The position numbers and the translations under genes are program-made. Positions 15,469 to 21,053 of a stretch of DNA of 21,053 nt are shown one piece after another; positions within the stretch are counted from its first letter, which is position 1; every line of letters starts with the position of its first letter. The DNA is from Lichenicola sp964249735 (lineage in GTDB: Bacteria > Pseudomonadota > Alphaproteobacteria > Acetobacterales > Acetobacteraceae), in contig CAXUDP010000062.1 in the NCBI GenBank assembly GCA_964249735.1, positions 1 through 21,053 of the forward strand, read 5' to 3'. The notes under the pieces are model-generated. The model worked only from the letters and a program-made list of their open reading frames with translations, was not told the origin of the DNA and did no database searches.

Positions 15469-15810
15469 CTAGTCGCGCTCAAGCGCCGCCGCAATGGCTT
15501 CCGCACGATCGGCGAGGCCCGCCACCAGTTGCGCCCGCTGGATCATCAGCGTGCGCGCCTGCTCGCCCTCGGCCAGCGCGCTGGCGGTGCCCGAGGGCAG
15601 CTTCTCCGCCGCCAGGTCGTGCAGCTCGTCGGCCATCAGCAGCGCGGCCAGCGCCAGCAGGCGCGCCTCGCCGCTTTGTCCGCCGATCGACTTGATCCGC
15701 TCGATCCGCCGCTCCACCTGGGCCGCCATCGACTGCAGGTGCGGCTCCTGGCCATCCTCGCATCCCACCGCATAGGCGTAGCCGTTGATCCGTACCGTGA
15801 CCTGGGCCAT
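15469..15810 (-). CDS. zapA: Cell division protein ZapA
   Basis: Small cytoplasmic protein (113 residues) that binds and bundles FtsZ at the division ring. The N-terminal globular domain starts VTVRINGYAYAVGCEDGQEP (4-23), the standard ZapA beta hairpin with a conserved Gly. It continues HLQSMAAQVERRIERIK, then a long amphipathic helix (about 47-110, rich in Ala, Leu and Glu) for dimer and tetramer formation. ATG 15808-15810 has GGAGAAGG upstream, inside the end of the preceding gene. It starts 4 nt after the stop of the coiled-coil gene and is followed after 12 nt by the 6S RNA. The 6S promoter must therefore lie within zapA, or the RNA is processed from this transcript. Confidence 0.93.
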   Translation of the reverse strand: MAQVTVRINGYAYAVGCEDGQEPHLQSMAAQVERRIERIKSIGGQSGEARLLALAALLMADELHDLAAEKLPSGTASALAEGEQARTLMIQRAQLVAGLADRAEAIAAALERD

Positions 15811-15814
15811 CGGT

Positions 15815-16258
15815 TCATCCTTCTCCGGCCGGCGAGGCGCCCAATCCAGTGGAACCTTGTCCGGGCGATCCCGAGGAGGCCTGGCCGGGCAAGGCCTGGC
15901 TGGGCAACGCCTGGCCTGGCGTCCAGTCCGGGATCGCCGTCCGCACGGTCGCGATCAGCCCGTCCAGCCGTGACGCCAGCTCGCGCATCTCCTCGTCGCG
16001 CTGCACCGCCTGCTCGTCGACCCGGCGCAACGCGTCCGCCTCTTCGCGCTGTCGGTCGGCCTGGTCGCGGTCCGCACGGGCCTGCAGCAGCAGCCCGGCC
16101 TCGTGCTGGGCGGCGCGCGCGGTCAGCTCGGCCACGCGCAGCTCGTCCTGCCTGCGTCCGGCGGCGGCGGCGATCCGGCGCAGCGCCGCTTCCAGCCGGA
16201 GGATCGCACCGTCATCGTGCGACGCCGGGTCCTGCTGCCACTGGTCCTGCTGCGCCAC
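15815..16258 (-). CDS. Coiled-coil protein upstream of ZapA (DUF4164-like)
   Basis: Protein of 147 residues, almost all helix: ILRLEAALRRIAAAAGRR (19-36), then about 70 charged residues with heptad-like spacing (ELTARAAQHEAGLLLQARAD, DQADRQREEADALRRVDEQA). The C-terminus is low-complexity Pro/Gln/Ser/Gly (imperfect PGQALPSQALPGQAS repeats). No membrane segment. A coiled-coil gene just before zapA is common in alphaproteobacteria (often DUF4164), and its 4-nt spacing to zapA points to a shared role in the division ring, possibly as a ZapB-like partner; this is inference. Start ATG 16256-16258 is the first in frame. It is divergent from a conserved hypothetical gene across 64 bp. Confidence 0.75.
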   Translation of the reverse strand: MAQQDQWQQDPASHDDGAILRLEAALRRIAAAAGRRQDELRVAELTARAAQHEAGLLLQARADRDQADRQREEADALRRVDEQAVQRDEEMRELASRLDGLIATVRTAIPDWTPGQALPSQALPGQASSGSPGQGSTGLGASPAGEG

Positions 16259-16322
16259 CCGTACCCCGCCCCCGGTTCACGTACCGCTTGACTGTTCGCG
16301 CGCAACGACTTGAACGTCAAGC

Positions 16323-16763
16323 ATGACGGCTGTCCGCTCCTGGTCCCCGGCGGTGGTGATGCACGGCCCAGACGACGCCCGCCTGGCGCTGGACGCGGCG
16401 GCGCGCGCCGGCTGCGTCACTGTCACGCTGCTGTCGGCTCCGGACGCCGCCTGCTTCATGGGCGCCGCCTGGTGGCGGGCCCTGGTCGAAGCCGCGGCGC
16501 CGCTGCATCCGGAGGTGCTGCGGCAGGACCTGCTGGATTGCGGCAACGCCGCCGGCCGCGCCGCGGAAGCGCTCCGACTCGGGCAGCGCGGCCTGATCCT
16601 GTCGCCCGCCTGCCCGCAGCGCGCCGCAGTAGGAGAGCGCGCGGACGCGCTGGGCGCGATCGTGCTGCCGTCGCGGCCGCCGGCGCTGGACCTCGCGTTG
16701 CCGGACGCCCGGCGCCGGCTCGACTCGTGGCTGCGCGACGTTGCAGGCGGCGGCGTCGGATGA
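16323..16763 (+). CDS. Conserved hypothetical protein upstream of thiE
   Basis: Protein of 146 residues with no named domain that I can assign. It resembles an uncharacterised alphaproteobacterial family (recalled, not searched) with the blocks VVMHGPDDARLALDAAARAG (11-30), VTLLSAPDAACFMGAAWWRA (34-53), a QDLLDCGNAAGRAAEALRLG stretch, and VLPSRPPALDLALPDARRRL near the end. Alternating hydrophobic strands and helices suggest a small alpha/beta fold, soluble and cytoplasmic. ATG 16323 has only a weak ribosome site. It precedes thiE on the same strand by 138 bp, so co-transcription is possible, but no thiamine-related motif is evident. Confidence 0.78.
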   Translation: MTAVRSWSPAVVMHGPDDARLALDAAARAGCVTVTLLSAPDAACFMGAAWWRALVEAAAPLHPEVLRQDLLDCGNAAGRAAEALRLGQRGLILSPACPQRAAVGERADALGAIVLPSRPPALDLALPDARRRLDSWLRDVAGGGVG

Positions 16764-16901
16764 CAAGCCCGGCCGGGTCGGGTAGATCCGGTGCACGGGT
16801 TCCGCCGCGCAGGATTGTTTCGATGCCGATCACGCCGCACCCCAGCGCCCCGTCCCGCACCCGCGGCACCACCGCATCGCCGGCCTGACCAGGCAGCCGC
16901 G

Positions 16902-17525
16902 ATGCCCGAGCGCTGCCGCCTTTATCTGGTGACGCCGCCGGCGCTGGTGCCGCATGACTTCATCCCCCGCCTGGCCGAGGCGCTGGACGCAGGCGATGTC
17001 GGCGCGGTGCAGCTCCGGCTCAAGCACGTGTCCGACGACGAGATCCTGCACGCGGTGGAGCTGCTGCGCCCGGTGGCCCAGGCGCGCGACGTCGCCTTCC
17101 TGCTCAACGACCGGCCCGACCTCGCCGTCCGCTCCGGCTGCGACGGCGCCCATGTCGGCGCCGACGACATGGACGTCACCCGGGCGCGCAGGGTGCTGGG
17201 CGAGCTGCAGCTCGGCGTGTCCTGCTACGACAGCCGCGATGCCGCCATGGTGGCGGGCGAGCTCGGCGCCGACTACGTCGCCTATGGCGCGTTCTTCCCG
17301 TCGGCCACCAAGGAGACCGCCATCCGCGCCGACCCGGAGCTGCTGCGCTGGTGGTCGGAGATGATGGAGCTGCCGGTGGTGGCGATCGGCGGCATCACCC
17401 CGGAGAACTGCCGCCCGCTGGTGGAGGCCGGCGCCGACTTCCTGGCGGTGGTCGGTGCGGTCTGGAACCATCCCGACGGCCCCGGCGCCGGGGTGCGGGC
17501 GATGAACGCCGCCATCGTCGGCTAG
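16902..17525 (+). CDS. thiE: Thiamine-phosphate synthase
   Basis: Cytoplasmic TIM-barrel enzyme joining HMP-pyrophosphate and thiazole phosphate to make thiamine phosphate, 207 residues. Motifs: CRLYLVTPP (5-13), VQLRLKH (36-42, with the pyrophosphate-binding Arg39 and Lys41), LLNDRPDLA (67-75, metal and pyrimidine site), GAHVGADDMD (82-91), LGVSCYD (104-110, Ser107), ADYVAYGAFFPSATKE (123-138, Lys137) and VVAIGGITPENC (159-170). All expected catalytic residues are present. ATG 16902 is chosen because the first barrel strand follows directly; the frame is open to 16791 but that part is unlike the family. No TPP riboswitch is visible upstream and no other thi genes lie nearby. Its stop shares a CTAG with the stop of the convergent fasciclin gene. 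Confidence 0.92.
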   Translation: MPERCRLYLVTPPALVPHDFIPRLAEALDAGDVGAVQLRLKHVSDDEILHAVELLRPVAQARDVAFLLNDRPDLAVRSGCDGAHVGADDMDVTRARRVLGELQLGVSCYDSRDAAMVAGELGADYVAYGAFFPSATKETAIRADPELLRWWSEMMELPVVAIGGITPENCRPLVEAGADFLAVVGAVWNHPDGPGAGVRAMNAAIVG

Positions 17526-18148
17526 CGGATGGCGGTGACCGCCGGCGTCACCGGGTTCAGCATCGACTGGGTGGCGTAGAGCACGCCGTTCGACTGCGGC
17601 ATGCTCGACAGCCAGATGCGGTTGGTCTGCCCGACCTGGTTGCTCAGCAGCAGCTGGCCGGTTGTGGGCTCGATCGACACCGTCAGCACGTCGCCGTAGA
17701 TGCTGCGGAGCGCGATCGGGCCGCGTGCCTTGGCGATCAGGCCGCGCAAGGCGACGTCGCCGTAGGCGCCGGGCACGATGGTGTAGCCGAGCTGGCGGCG
17801 CAGCGACGGGATCCGCGACGGGTCGAGCAGGTGGCCGCCATACGCGGCCTGCGCAGCCTCGAGCGGCTGGTTCGGGATCGCGAACACGGTGAATGGTCCC
17901 GGCTGCTGCAGCAGGGTGAGCAGGCCGGCGCGGTCGAGGGCCGTGGTGTAGTCGACGAGCTCAAGGGCGCTGAGCAGGCTCTCGTTGATCGGCCGGTCGC
18001 GGAAGAAGGCGACGTCGCCGAACACCAGCGCGTCGGTGCTGTTGCGCACGAACAGCGGGTCCTGCCGCGCGGTGCTTTCGCAGCCGCCGAGCGAAAGCCC
18101 GCAAGTCGCGACCAGTGCCAGGGCCCATGCCGGAATGTTCGAACGCAT
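17522..18148 (-). CDS. Fasciclin (FAS1) domain lipoprotein
   Basis: Predicted lipoprotein of 208 residues. ATG 18146-18148 is preceded by GGAGC about 7 nt away and opens a lipoprotein signal (MRSNIPAWALALVATCGLSL) with lipobox LGGC at Cys23. The frame is open further upstream but without a signal peptide. The rest is one FAS1 domain (about 58-198): NESLLSALELVDYTTALDRA, the PFTVFAIPNQPLEAAQ block (85-100), RRQLGYTIVPGAYG, and the C-terminal SNGVLYATQSMLNP (186-199), which matches the NG-VIH-ID ending of the family. FAS1 domains mediate adhesion or surface binding; the partner here is unknown. Same strand as the Gly-rich lipoprotein 107 bp upstream. Confidence 0.88.
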   Translation of the reverse strand: MRSNIPAWALALVATCGLSLGGCESTARQDPLFVRNSTDALVFGDVAFFRDRPINESLLSALELVDYTTALDRAGLLTLLQQPGPFTVFAIPNQPLEAAQAAYGGHLLDPSRIPSLRRQLGYTIVPGAYGDVALRGLIAKARGPIALRSIYGDVLTVSIEPTTGQLLLSNQVGQTNRIWLSSMPQSNGVLYATQSMLNPVTPAVTAIR

Positions 18149-18255
18149 CACCCGCTCCAAGCTGCCGACGCGCCGGACCAAGACCGTGCGCCGATCCCGG
18201 TCTCGATAGGCGCTGGGAACGAGCCGTGCAAGCAACGACCGCCGGAGGCCTCGGA

Positions 18256-18699
18256 TCAGCAGCCGTCGCCGTGCACCGACCAGGACGCGACCCGGGCGTT
18301 GGTGATCTCGAAGGTGGTGGCGCAGCTGCTCGAGTAGAAGGTGGGCGGGACGCCGCCGAACCCGCCGAGCCCGCCGAAGCCACCGAACCCGCCATACCCC
18401 CCGCCGAAGCCGCCGCCATAGCCGAAGCCGCCGAACCCGCCATAGCCGCCGTAGCCGAACCCGCCGCCGTAGAACCCGCCGAAGCCGGGCGAGTAGCTCG
18501 AATCGTTCTCGACATAGGCCAGGAAGGTGTGGCCCTCGGTGCTGAAGGTCCGGCTCGGCACGCCGAACGCGCGCACCAGCTCCGGTTCGGTCCGGCCGAT
18601 CATCGAGTCGAGCACCTTGCGCTGCGCGGGGCTCGGCACGGCGCAGGCGGACAGGGCGAGCAGGGTGGCGGCGAGCGGGATCAGTCTCTGCGGCGTCAT
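18256..18699 (-). CDS. Glycine-rich lipoprotein with BamE-like flanks
   Basis: Protein of 147 residues with a lipoprotein signal (MTPQRLIPLAATLLALSAC, lipobox LSAC, Cys19). A first conserved part reads VLDSMIGRTEPELVRAFGVP, then SRTFSTEGHTFLAYVEND (29-66). A Gly/Phe/Tyr-rich insert follows (72-117), then SCATTFEITNARVASWSVHG, ending GC. The 'G-x-x-E-x-E-L-V-x-x-F-G-V-P ... Y' pattern and the final strand pair recall the SmpA/OmlA (BamE) fold; this is my reading, not a confirmed family. Two cysteines near the end (126, 147) may form a disulphide. Uncharacterised lipoproteins of this plan, with variable Gly-rich centres, occur in Acetobacteraceae (recollection). It probably sits in the outer-membrane inner leaflet. 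Confidence 0.8.
   Translation of the reverse strand: MTPQRLIPLAATLLALSACAVPSPAQRKVLDSMIGRTEPELVRAFGVPSRTFSTEGHTFLAYVENDSSYSPGFGGFYGGGFGYGGYGGFGGFGYGGGFGGGYGGFGGFGGLGGFGGVPPTFYSSSCATTFEITNARVASWSVHGDGC
18349..18486 (-). repeat. Gly-rich coding microrepeat (GGF/GGY units)
   Basis: Within the lipoprotein, residues 72-117 are built from irregular GGF, GGY and YGG units encoded by near-repeats of a 9-18 bp GC-rich unit. Such tracts can change length by slippage. Confidence 0.75.
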
Positions 18700-18806
18700 G
18701 GGATGAGGATCCAGGGGCGAAGGAGGCGTTGAACTGATGCAGGATGTGGCGTCCGAGCCACGGCAGGAAGCGACCCGCTACATCACGTTACGAAAATCTG
18801 GTGCGA

Positions 18807-18820
18807 CGGGCGTCGGCCCG
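18807..18820 (-). terminator. Weak hairpin downstream of epmA
   Basis: On the minus strand CGGGC-CGAC-GCCCG forms a short 5-bp stem with a tetraloop about 15 nt past the epmA stop, followed after 9 nt by ATTTT. Weak terminator candidate. Confidence 0.3.
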
Positions 18821-18835
18821 CAAGCGACGGTCCAA

Positions 18836-19849
18836 TCACGGTCGCCACTGCACCGCGCCGATCCGGCCGGCACCGGTCGCCAGCATCACCAGGCGGTCCA
18901 GGCCGAGCGCGATCCCGGCGCAGGGCGGCAGGCGGTGAAGGGATGCAAGCAGCGCCTCGTCCATCGGCCAGTCCGTCGCCGGATCGTGGTCGGGCAGCGC
19001 CGCCCGGCGGGCGCGATCGGCGGCGAAACGCTGCCGCTGCTCGGCCGGGTCGGTCAGCTCCTCGAACGCGTTGGCGAGCTCCAGCCCGGCGGCGTAGAGC
19101 TCGAACCGGAGCGCCGCCCGGTGGTCCGCGGGATCCTGCCTGGCCAGCGCCGCCTGCGCCGCCGGCCAATGGGTGAGGAAGGTGGGGCGGCCGCGGCCGA
19201 TCGCCGGCTCCACCCGTTCCAGCAGCAGCCGGAAGAACAGGTCCTCCCAGGTCTCGCCGTCACGCAGCGCCGCTCCCGCCGCCGCCGCCAGGGCCGGGGC
19301 GTCGTCCTGGGTGGCCAGCACGTCGGCGCCGACGTGTCGGCGGAACGCGTCCGCCACCGTCAGGCGCTCGAACCGCCCGTCGAGCCGGACCGTGATCCCT
19401 TTCCAGTCCACCACCGGCGGCAGCAGGCGCTGCAGCAGGCATTCGGTCTCGTCGAGCAGGGAGCGGAGGTCGGCGCCGGGGCGATACCATTCCAGCATGG
19501 TGAACTCCGGCGCATGCAACGCGCCGTCCTCGTTGTTGCGCCATACCCGCGCCAGCTGGAACACCGGCAGCCCGGTCGCGGCCACGATGCGCTTCATCGC
19601 GAACTCCGGGCTGGTGTGCAGCCACAGCGCCTCCCGGCCGCCGTCCGGCCGCTCCAGCACGGTGCGGAACGGGCGGAGGTGCACCTCCTCGCCCGGGGTC
19701 GGCACGAGATACGGCGTGTCCACCTCCAGGTAGCCGCGCGCCTCGAAGAAGGCGCGCACGCCGCGGACCATCCGGCCCCGCCGCAGAAGCAGAGGCAGGC
19801 GGTCGGGAAGGCTGGGCAGGCGGTCGGGCGTTGCGTGAACGGTGTTCAT
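18836..19849 (-). CDS. epmA: EF-P lysine ligase EpmA (GenX/PoxA)
   Basis: Paralogue of class II lysyl-tRNA synthetase that lacks the tRNA-binding domain and attaches (R)-beta-lysine to the conserved lysine of elongation factor P. At 337 residues it is of family length. Motif 1 region: FFEARGYLEVDTPYL (34-48). Motif 2: FQLARVWRNNED (97-108) followed by HAPEFTMLEWYR (112-123). Then ELYAAGLELANAFEELTDP (250-268), and motif 3 GIALGLDRLVML (312-323). No N-terminal OB-fold anticodon-binding domain is present, which distinguishes it from LysRS. ATG 19847-19849 gives a short Arg/Pro-rich leader before the catalytic core. It is divergent from epmB with only 50 bp between starts, so the two promoters must overlap or share control. 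Confidence 0.95.
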   Translation of the reverse strand: MNTVHATPDRLPSLPDRLPLLLRRGRMVRGVRAFFEARGYLEVDTPYLVPTPGEEVHLRPFRTVLERPDGGREALWLHTSPEFAMKRIVAATGLPVFQLARVWRNNEDGALHAPEFTMLEWYRPGADLRSLLDETECLLQRLLPPVVDWKGITVRLDGRFERLTVADAFRRHVGADVLATQDDAPALAAAAGAALRDGETWEDLFFRLLLERVEPAIGRGRPTFLTHWPAAQAALARQDPADHRAALRFELYAAGLELANAFEELTDPAEQRQRFAADRARRAALPDHDPATDWPMDEALLASLHRLPPCAGIALGLDRLVMLATGAGRIGAVQWRP

Positions 19850-19899
19850 GGGGCGAGGTCCGGTTGCGGGGGACGGCCCACCGGCAGTACAGCCCGGCC

Positions 19900-20934
19900 A
19901 TGGACGCGTCGATCAGAACCACCGCCGCCCTGATCGGGGCCGGCCTCGCCGAGGAGCGCGACCGCACCGCGCTGGACGCGGTGGCCGCCCGCTATGCGAC
20001 CGCGATTCCGCCGGCGTTCCGGGCGCTGGTCGGCTCGCCGGACGACCCGATCGGGCTGCAGGTGGTGCCGCACCCGTCCGAGCTCGCGGCGGCGCCGCAC
20101 GAGCTGTCGGACCCGATCGGCGACGACCGGTTCTCGCCGGTGCCCGGGATCGTGCACCGCTACCCGGACCGCGCGCTGCTCAAGCCGCTGCTCGTGTGCC
20201 CGGTATATTGCCGGTTCTGCTTCCGGCGCGAGCATGTCGGACCGGGCGGCGGGCTGCTGGACGAGGCGGCGCTGGAGCGGGCGCTCCACTGGCTCGGCGA
20301 CCATCCGGCGATCGGCGAGGTGATCCTGACCGGCGGCGACCCGCTGATGCTGTCGCCGCGCCGGCTCGGCCGCATCCTGCGCGCGCTGGAGGCGATGGCG
20401 CACGTGCACACGATCCGCCTGCATTCCCGGGTGCCGGTGGCCGATCCGGAGCGGCTGACCGAGGCGCTGGCAGCCACGCTCGACAGCGAAAAGGCGGTGT
20501 GGCTGGTGCTGCACGCCAACCACGCCAGCGAGCTGACCGCGGCAGCACGAGCGGCGCTGCGCCGGGTGCAGGCGCGCGCGGTGCCGGTGCTGGGCCAGTC
20601 GGTGCTGCTGCGCGGCGTCAACGACAGCGAGGCGGCGCTGGAAGCCCTGTTCCGCTCGATGGTGCAGGCGCGGGTGAAGCCGTACTACCTGCACCAGCTC
20701 GACCCGGCGCCCGGCACCGCACGGTTCGGCGTGCCGATCGCGGAAGGCAGGCGGCTGCTGGCGGCGCTGCGCGGCCGCGTCACCGGTCTCGCCTGGCCGA
20801 CCTATGTGCTCGACATCCCCGGCGGCCACGGCAAGGTGCCGATCGGGCCGGATTATCTTGGTTCCGACGGCGGCTCGGTGCGCGACCCCGGGGGCATGTC
20901 CCATGTTCTTGCGACCGGGGCGCGGGAGGGCTAG
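19900..20934 (+). CDS. epmB: EF-P beta-lysylation protein EpmB (lysine 2,3-aminomutase-like)
   Basis: Radical-SAM, PLP-dependent aminomutase converting (S)-alpha-lysine to (R)-beta-lysine, which EpmA then attaches to EF-P. At 344 residues it matches EpmB and is shorter than clostridial lysine 2,3-aminomutase. The cluster motif is CPVYCRFCFRREHVG, with Cys100, Cys104 and Cys107 binding the 4Fe-4S centre. GEVILTGGDPLML follows, then HSRVPVADPERLT, and LDIPGGHGKVPIG, where Lys312 is the expected PLP-binding lysine. ATG 19900 is chosen as the only start giving the normal short N-terminal lead; the frame is open to 19831 but would overlap the start of epmA. It is followed 30 bp downstream by efp, its pathway target, so the two are probably co-transcribed. 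Confidence 0.95.
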   Translation: MDASIRTTAALIGAGLAEERDRTALDAVAARYATAIPPAFRALVGSPDDPIGLQVVPHPSELAAAPHELSDPIGDDRFSPVPGIVHRYPDRALLKPLLVCPVYCRFCFRREHVGPGGGLLDEAALERALHWLGDHPAIGEVILTGGDPLMLSPRRLGRILRALEAMAHVHTIRLHSRVPVADPERLTEALAATLDSEKAVWLVLHANHASELTAAARAALRRVQARAVPVLGQSVLLRGVNDSEAALEALFRSMVQARVKPYYLHQLDPAPGTARFGVPIAEGRRLLAALRGRVTGLAWPTYVLDIPGGHGKVPIGPDYLGSDGGSVRDPGGMSHVLATGAREG

Positions 20935-20937
20935 AAG
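20909..20937 (+). promoter_or_regulatory. Candidate efp promoter at the end of epmB
   Basis: TTGCGA (20909-20914) and TAGAAG (20932-20937) are spaced 17 bp apart and each matches four of six sigma-70 consensus bases. The second hexamer includes the epmB stop. It would give efp its own, stronger transcription, but is judged by eye only. Confidence 0.25.
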
Positions 20938-20964
20938 CCCGTCCTTGCAGTCAAGGCGCGTTTC

Positions 20965-21053
20965 ATGAAGCAGCAGGCCAACCTGATCCGTGCCGGCCAG
21001 GTGATCGAGCACGATGGCCGCCGCTGGACCGTGCTGAAGCAGCAGATCATCAC
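20965..21053 (+). CDS. efp: Translation elongation factor P (N-terminal fragment, cut by window end)
   Basis: EF-P relieves ribosomes stalled at polyproline. Only the first 29 codons are present. They read MKQQANLIRAGQVIEHDGRR, then WTVLKQQIIT, matching the start of EF-P domain I (typical form: ANxIRxGxVIEHxGRLYxVLK). ATG 20965 follows AAGG 8-10 nt upstream. The modification site, a lysine near residue 34, lies just outside the window. Position behind epmB and beside epmA supports the identity and predicts beta-lysylation of this EF-P. The proline-rich proteins in this window (the TonB-like spacer, the 4439-4756 product) are the kind of substrates whose translation would need it. Confidence 0.92.
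   Translation, partial: MKQQANLIRAGQVIEHDGRRWTVLKQQII

Noticed and set aside
16764..16901. Possible TPP riboswitch in front of thiE
   Set aside because: I could not find the conserved THI-box segments such as CUGAGA or the paired helices, and the spacer is only 138 bp.
18349..18486. Tandem-looking GC-rich repeats, considered as a CRISPR or intergenic repeat array
   Set aside because: Units are irregular, with no spacers, and are in frame within a lipoprotein's Gly-rich tract.

Overview
The window is very GC-rich, densely coded bacterial chromosome from an alphaproteobacterium, most likely of the Acetobacteraceae. This placement is an inference from protein character and gene order: adenylylatable type I glutamine synthetase, zapA - 6S RNA - 5-FTHF cyclo-ligase - YmdB-like phosphatase, AMP nucleosidase, and an EpmA/EpmB/EF-P locus. 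No plasmid, phage, transposase or CRISPR signature was seen. Most of it is ordinary housekeeping and transport content, and I did not find a convincing new multi-gene system. The points of interest are small: RNA and hairpin elements, unusual gene junctions, a decayed gene and an assembly artefact.

Layout. 1-2268 (+): 3' part of glnA, a hairpin, a GNAT acetyltransferase and a small Ala/Gln-rich protein. 2258-4756 (-): a CLC-family anion transporter with CBS domains, interrupted by a 100-N scaffold gap, preceded by a small proline-rich protein. 4910-7441 (+): a PIG3-type quinone oxidoreductase translationally coupled to an alpha/beta hydrolase, then a LysE-type exporter. 7438-8160 (-): an AlkA-type DNA glycosylase, divergent from a TonB-like protein (8363-9463, +). 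9486-10448 (-): an EamA transporter, divergent from AMP nucleosidase (10557-12023, +). 12024-13647 is the loosest part: a remnant of an NYN-domain gene, a secreted DUF4142 protein, and about 600 bp without a recognisable gene but with a nested inverted repeat. A 56-residue membrane protein follows (13648-13818, +).

13931-16258 (-) reads as one transcription unit in the order coiled-coil protein, zapA, 6S RNA, fau, ymdB-like phosphatase. The 6S RNA is supported by its position, conserved central-bubble segments and a closing stem. 16323-17525 (+) holds a conserved hypothetical gene and thiE. 17522-18699 (-) holds two lipoproteins, one with a fasciclin domain and one glycine-rich. 18836-21053 is the EF-P modification locus: epmA (-) divergent from epmB and the start of efp (+).

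Genes that plausibly work together are epmA/epmB/efp (beta-lysylation of EF-P), qor with the hydrolase (coupled start and stop), and the zapA/6S/fau/ymdB-like group. Convergent neighbours are packed extremely tightly: two pairs share a single CTAG as both stop codons, and a third pair is joined by a 28-bp near-palindrome containing both stops.
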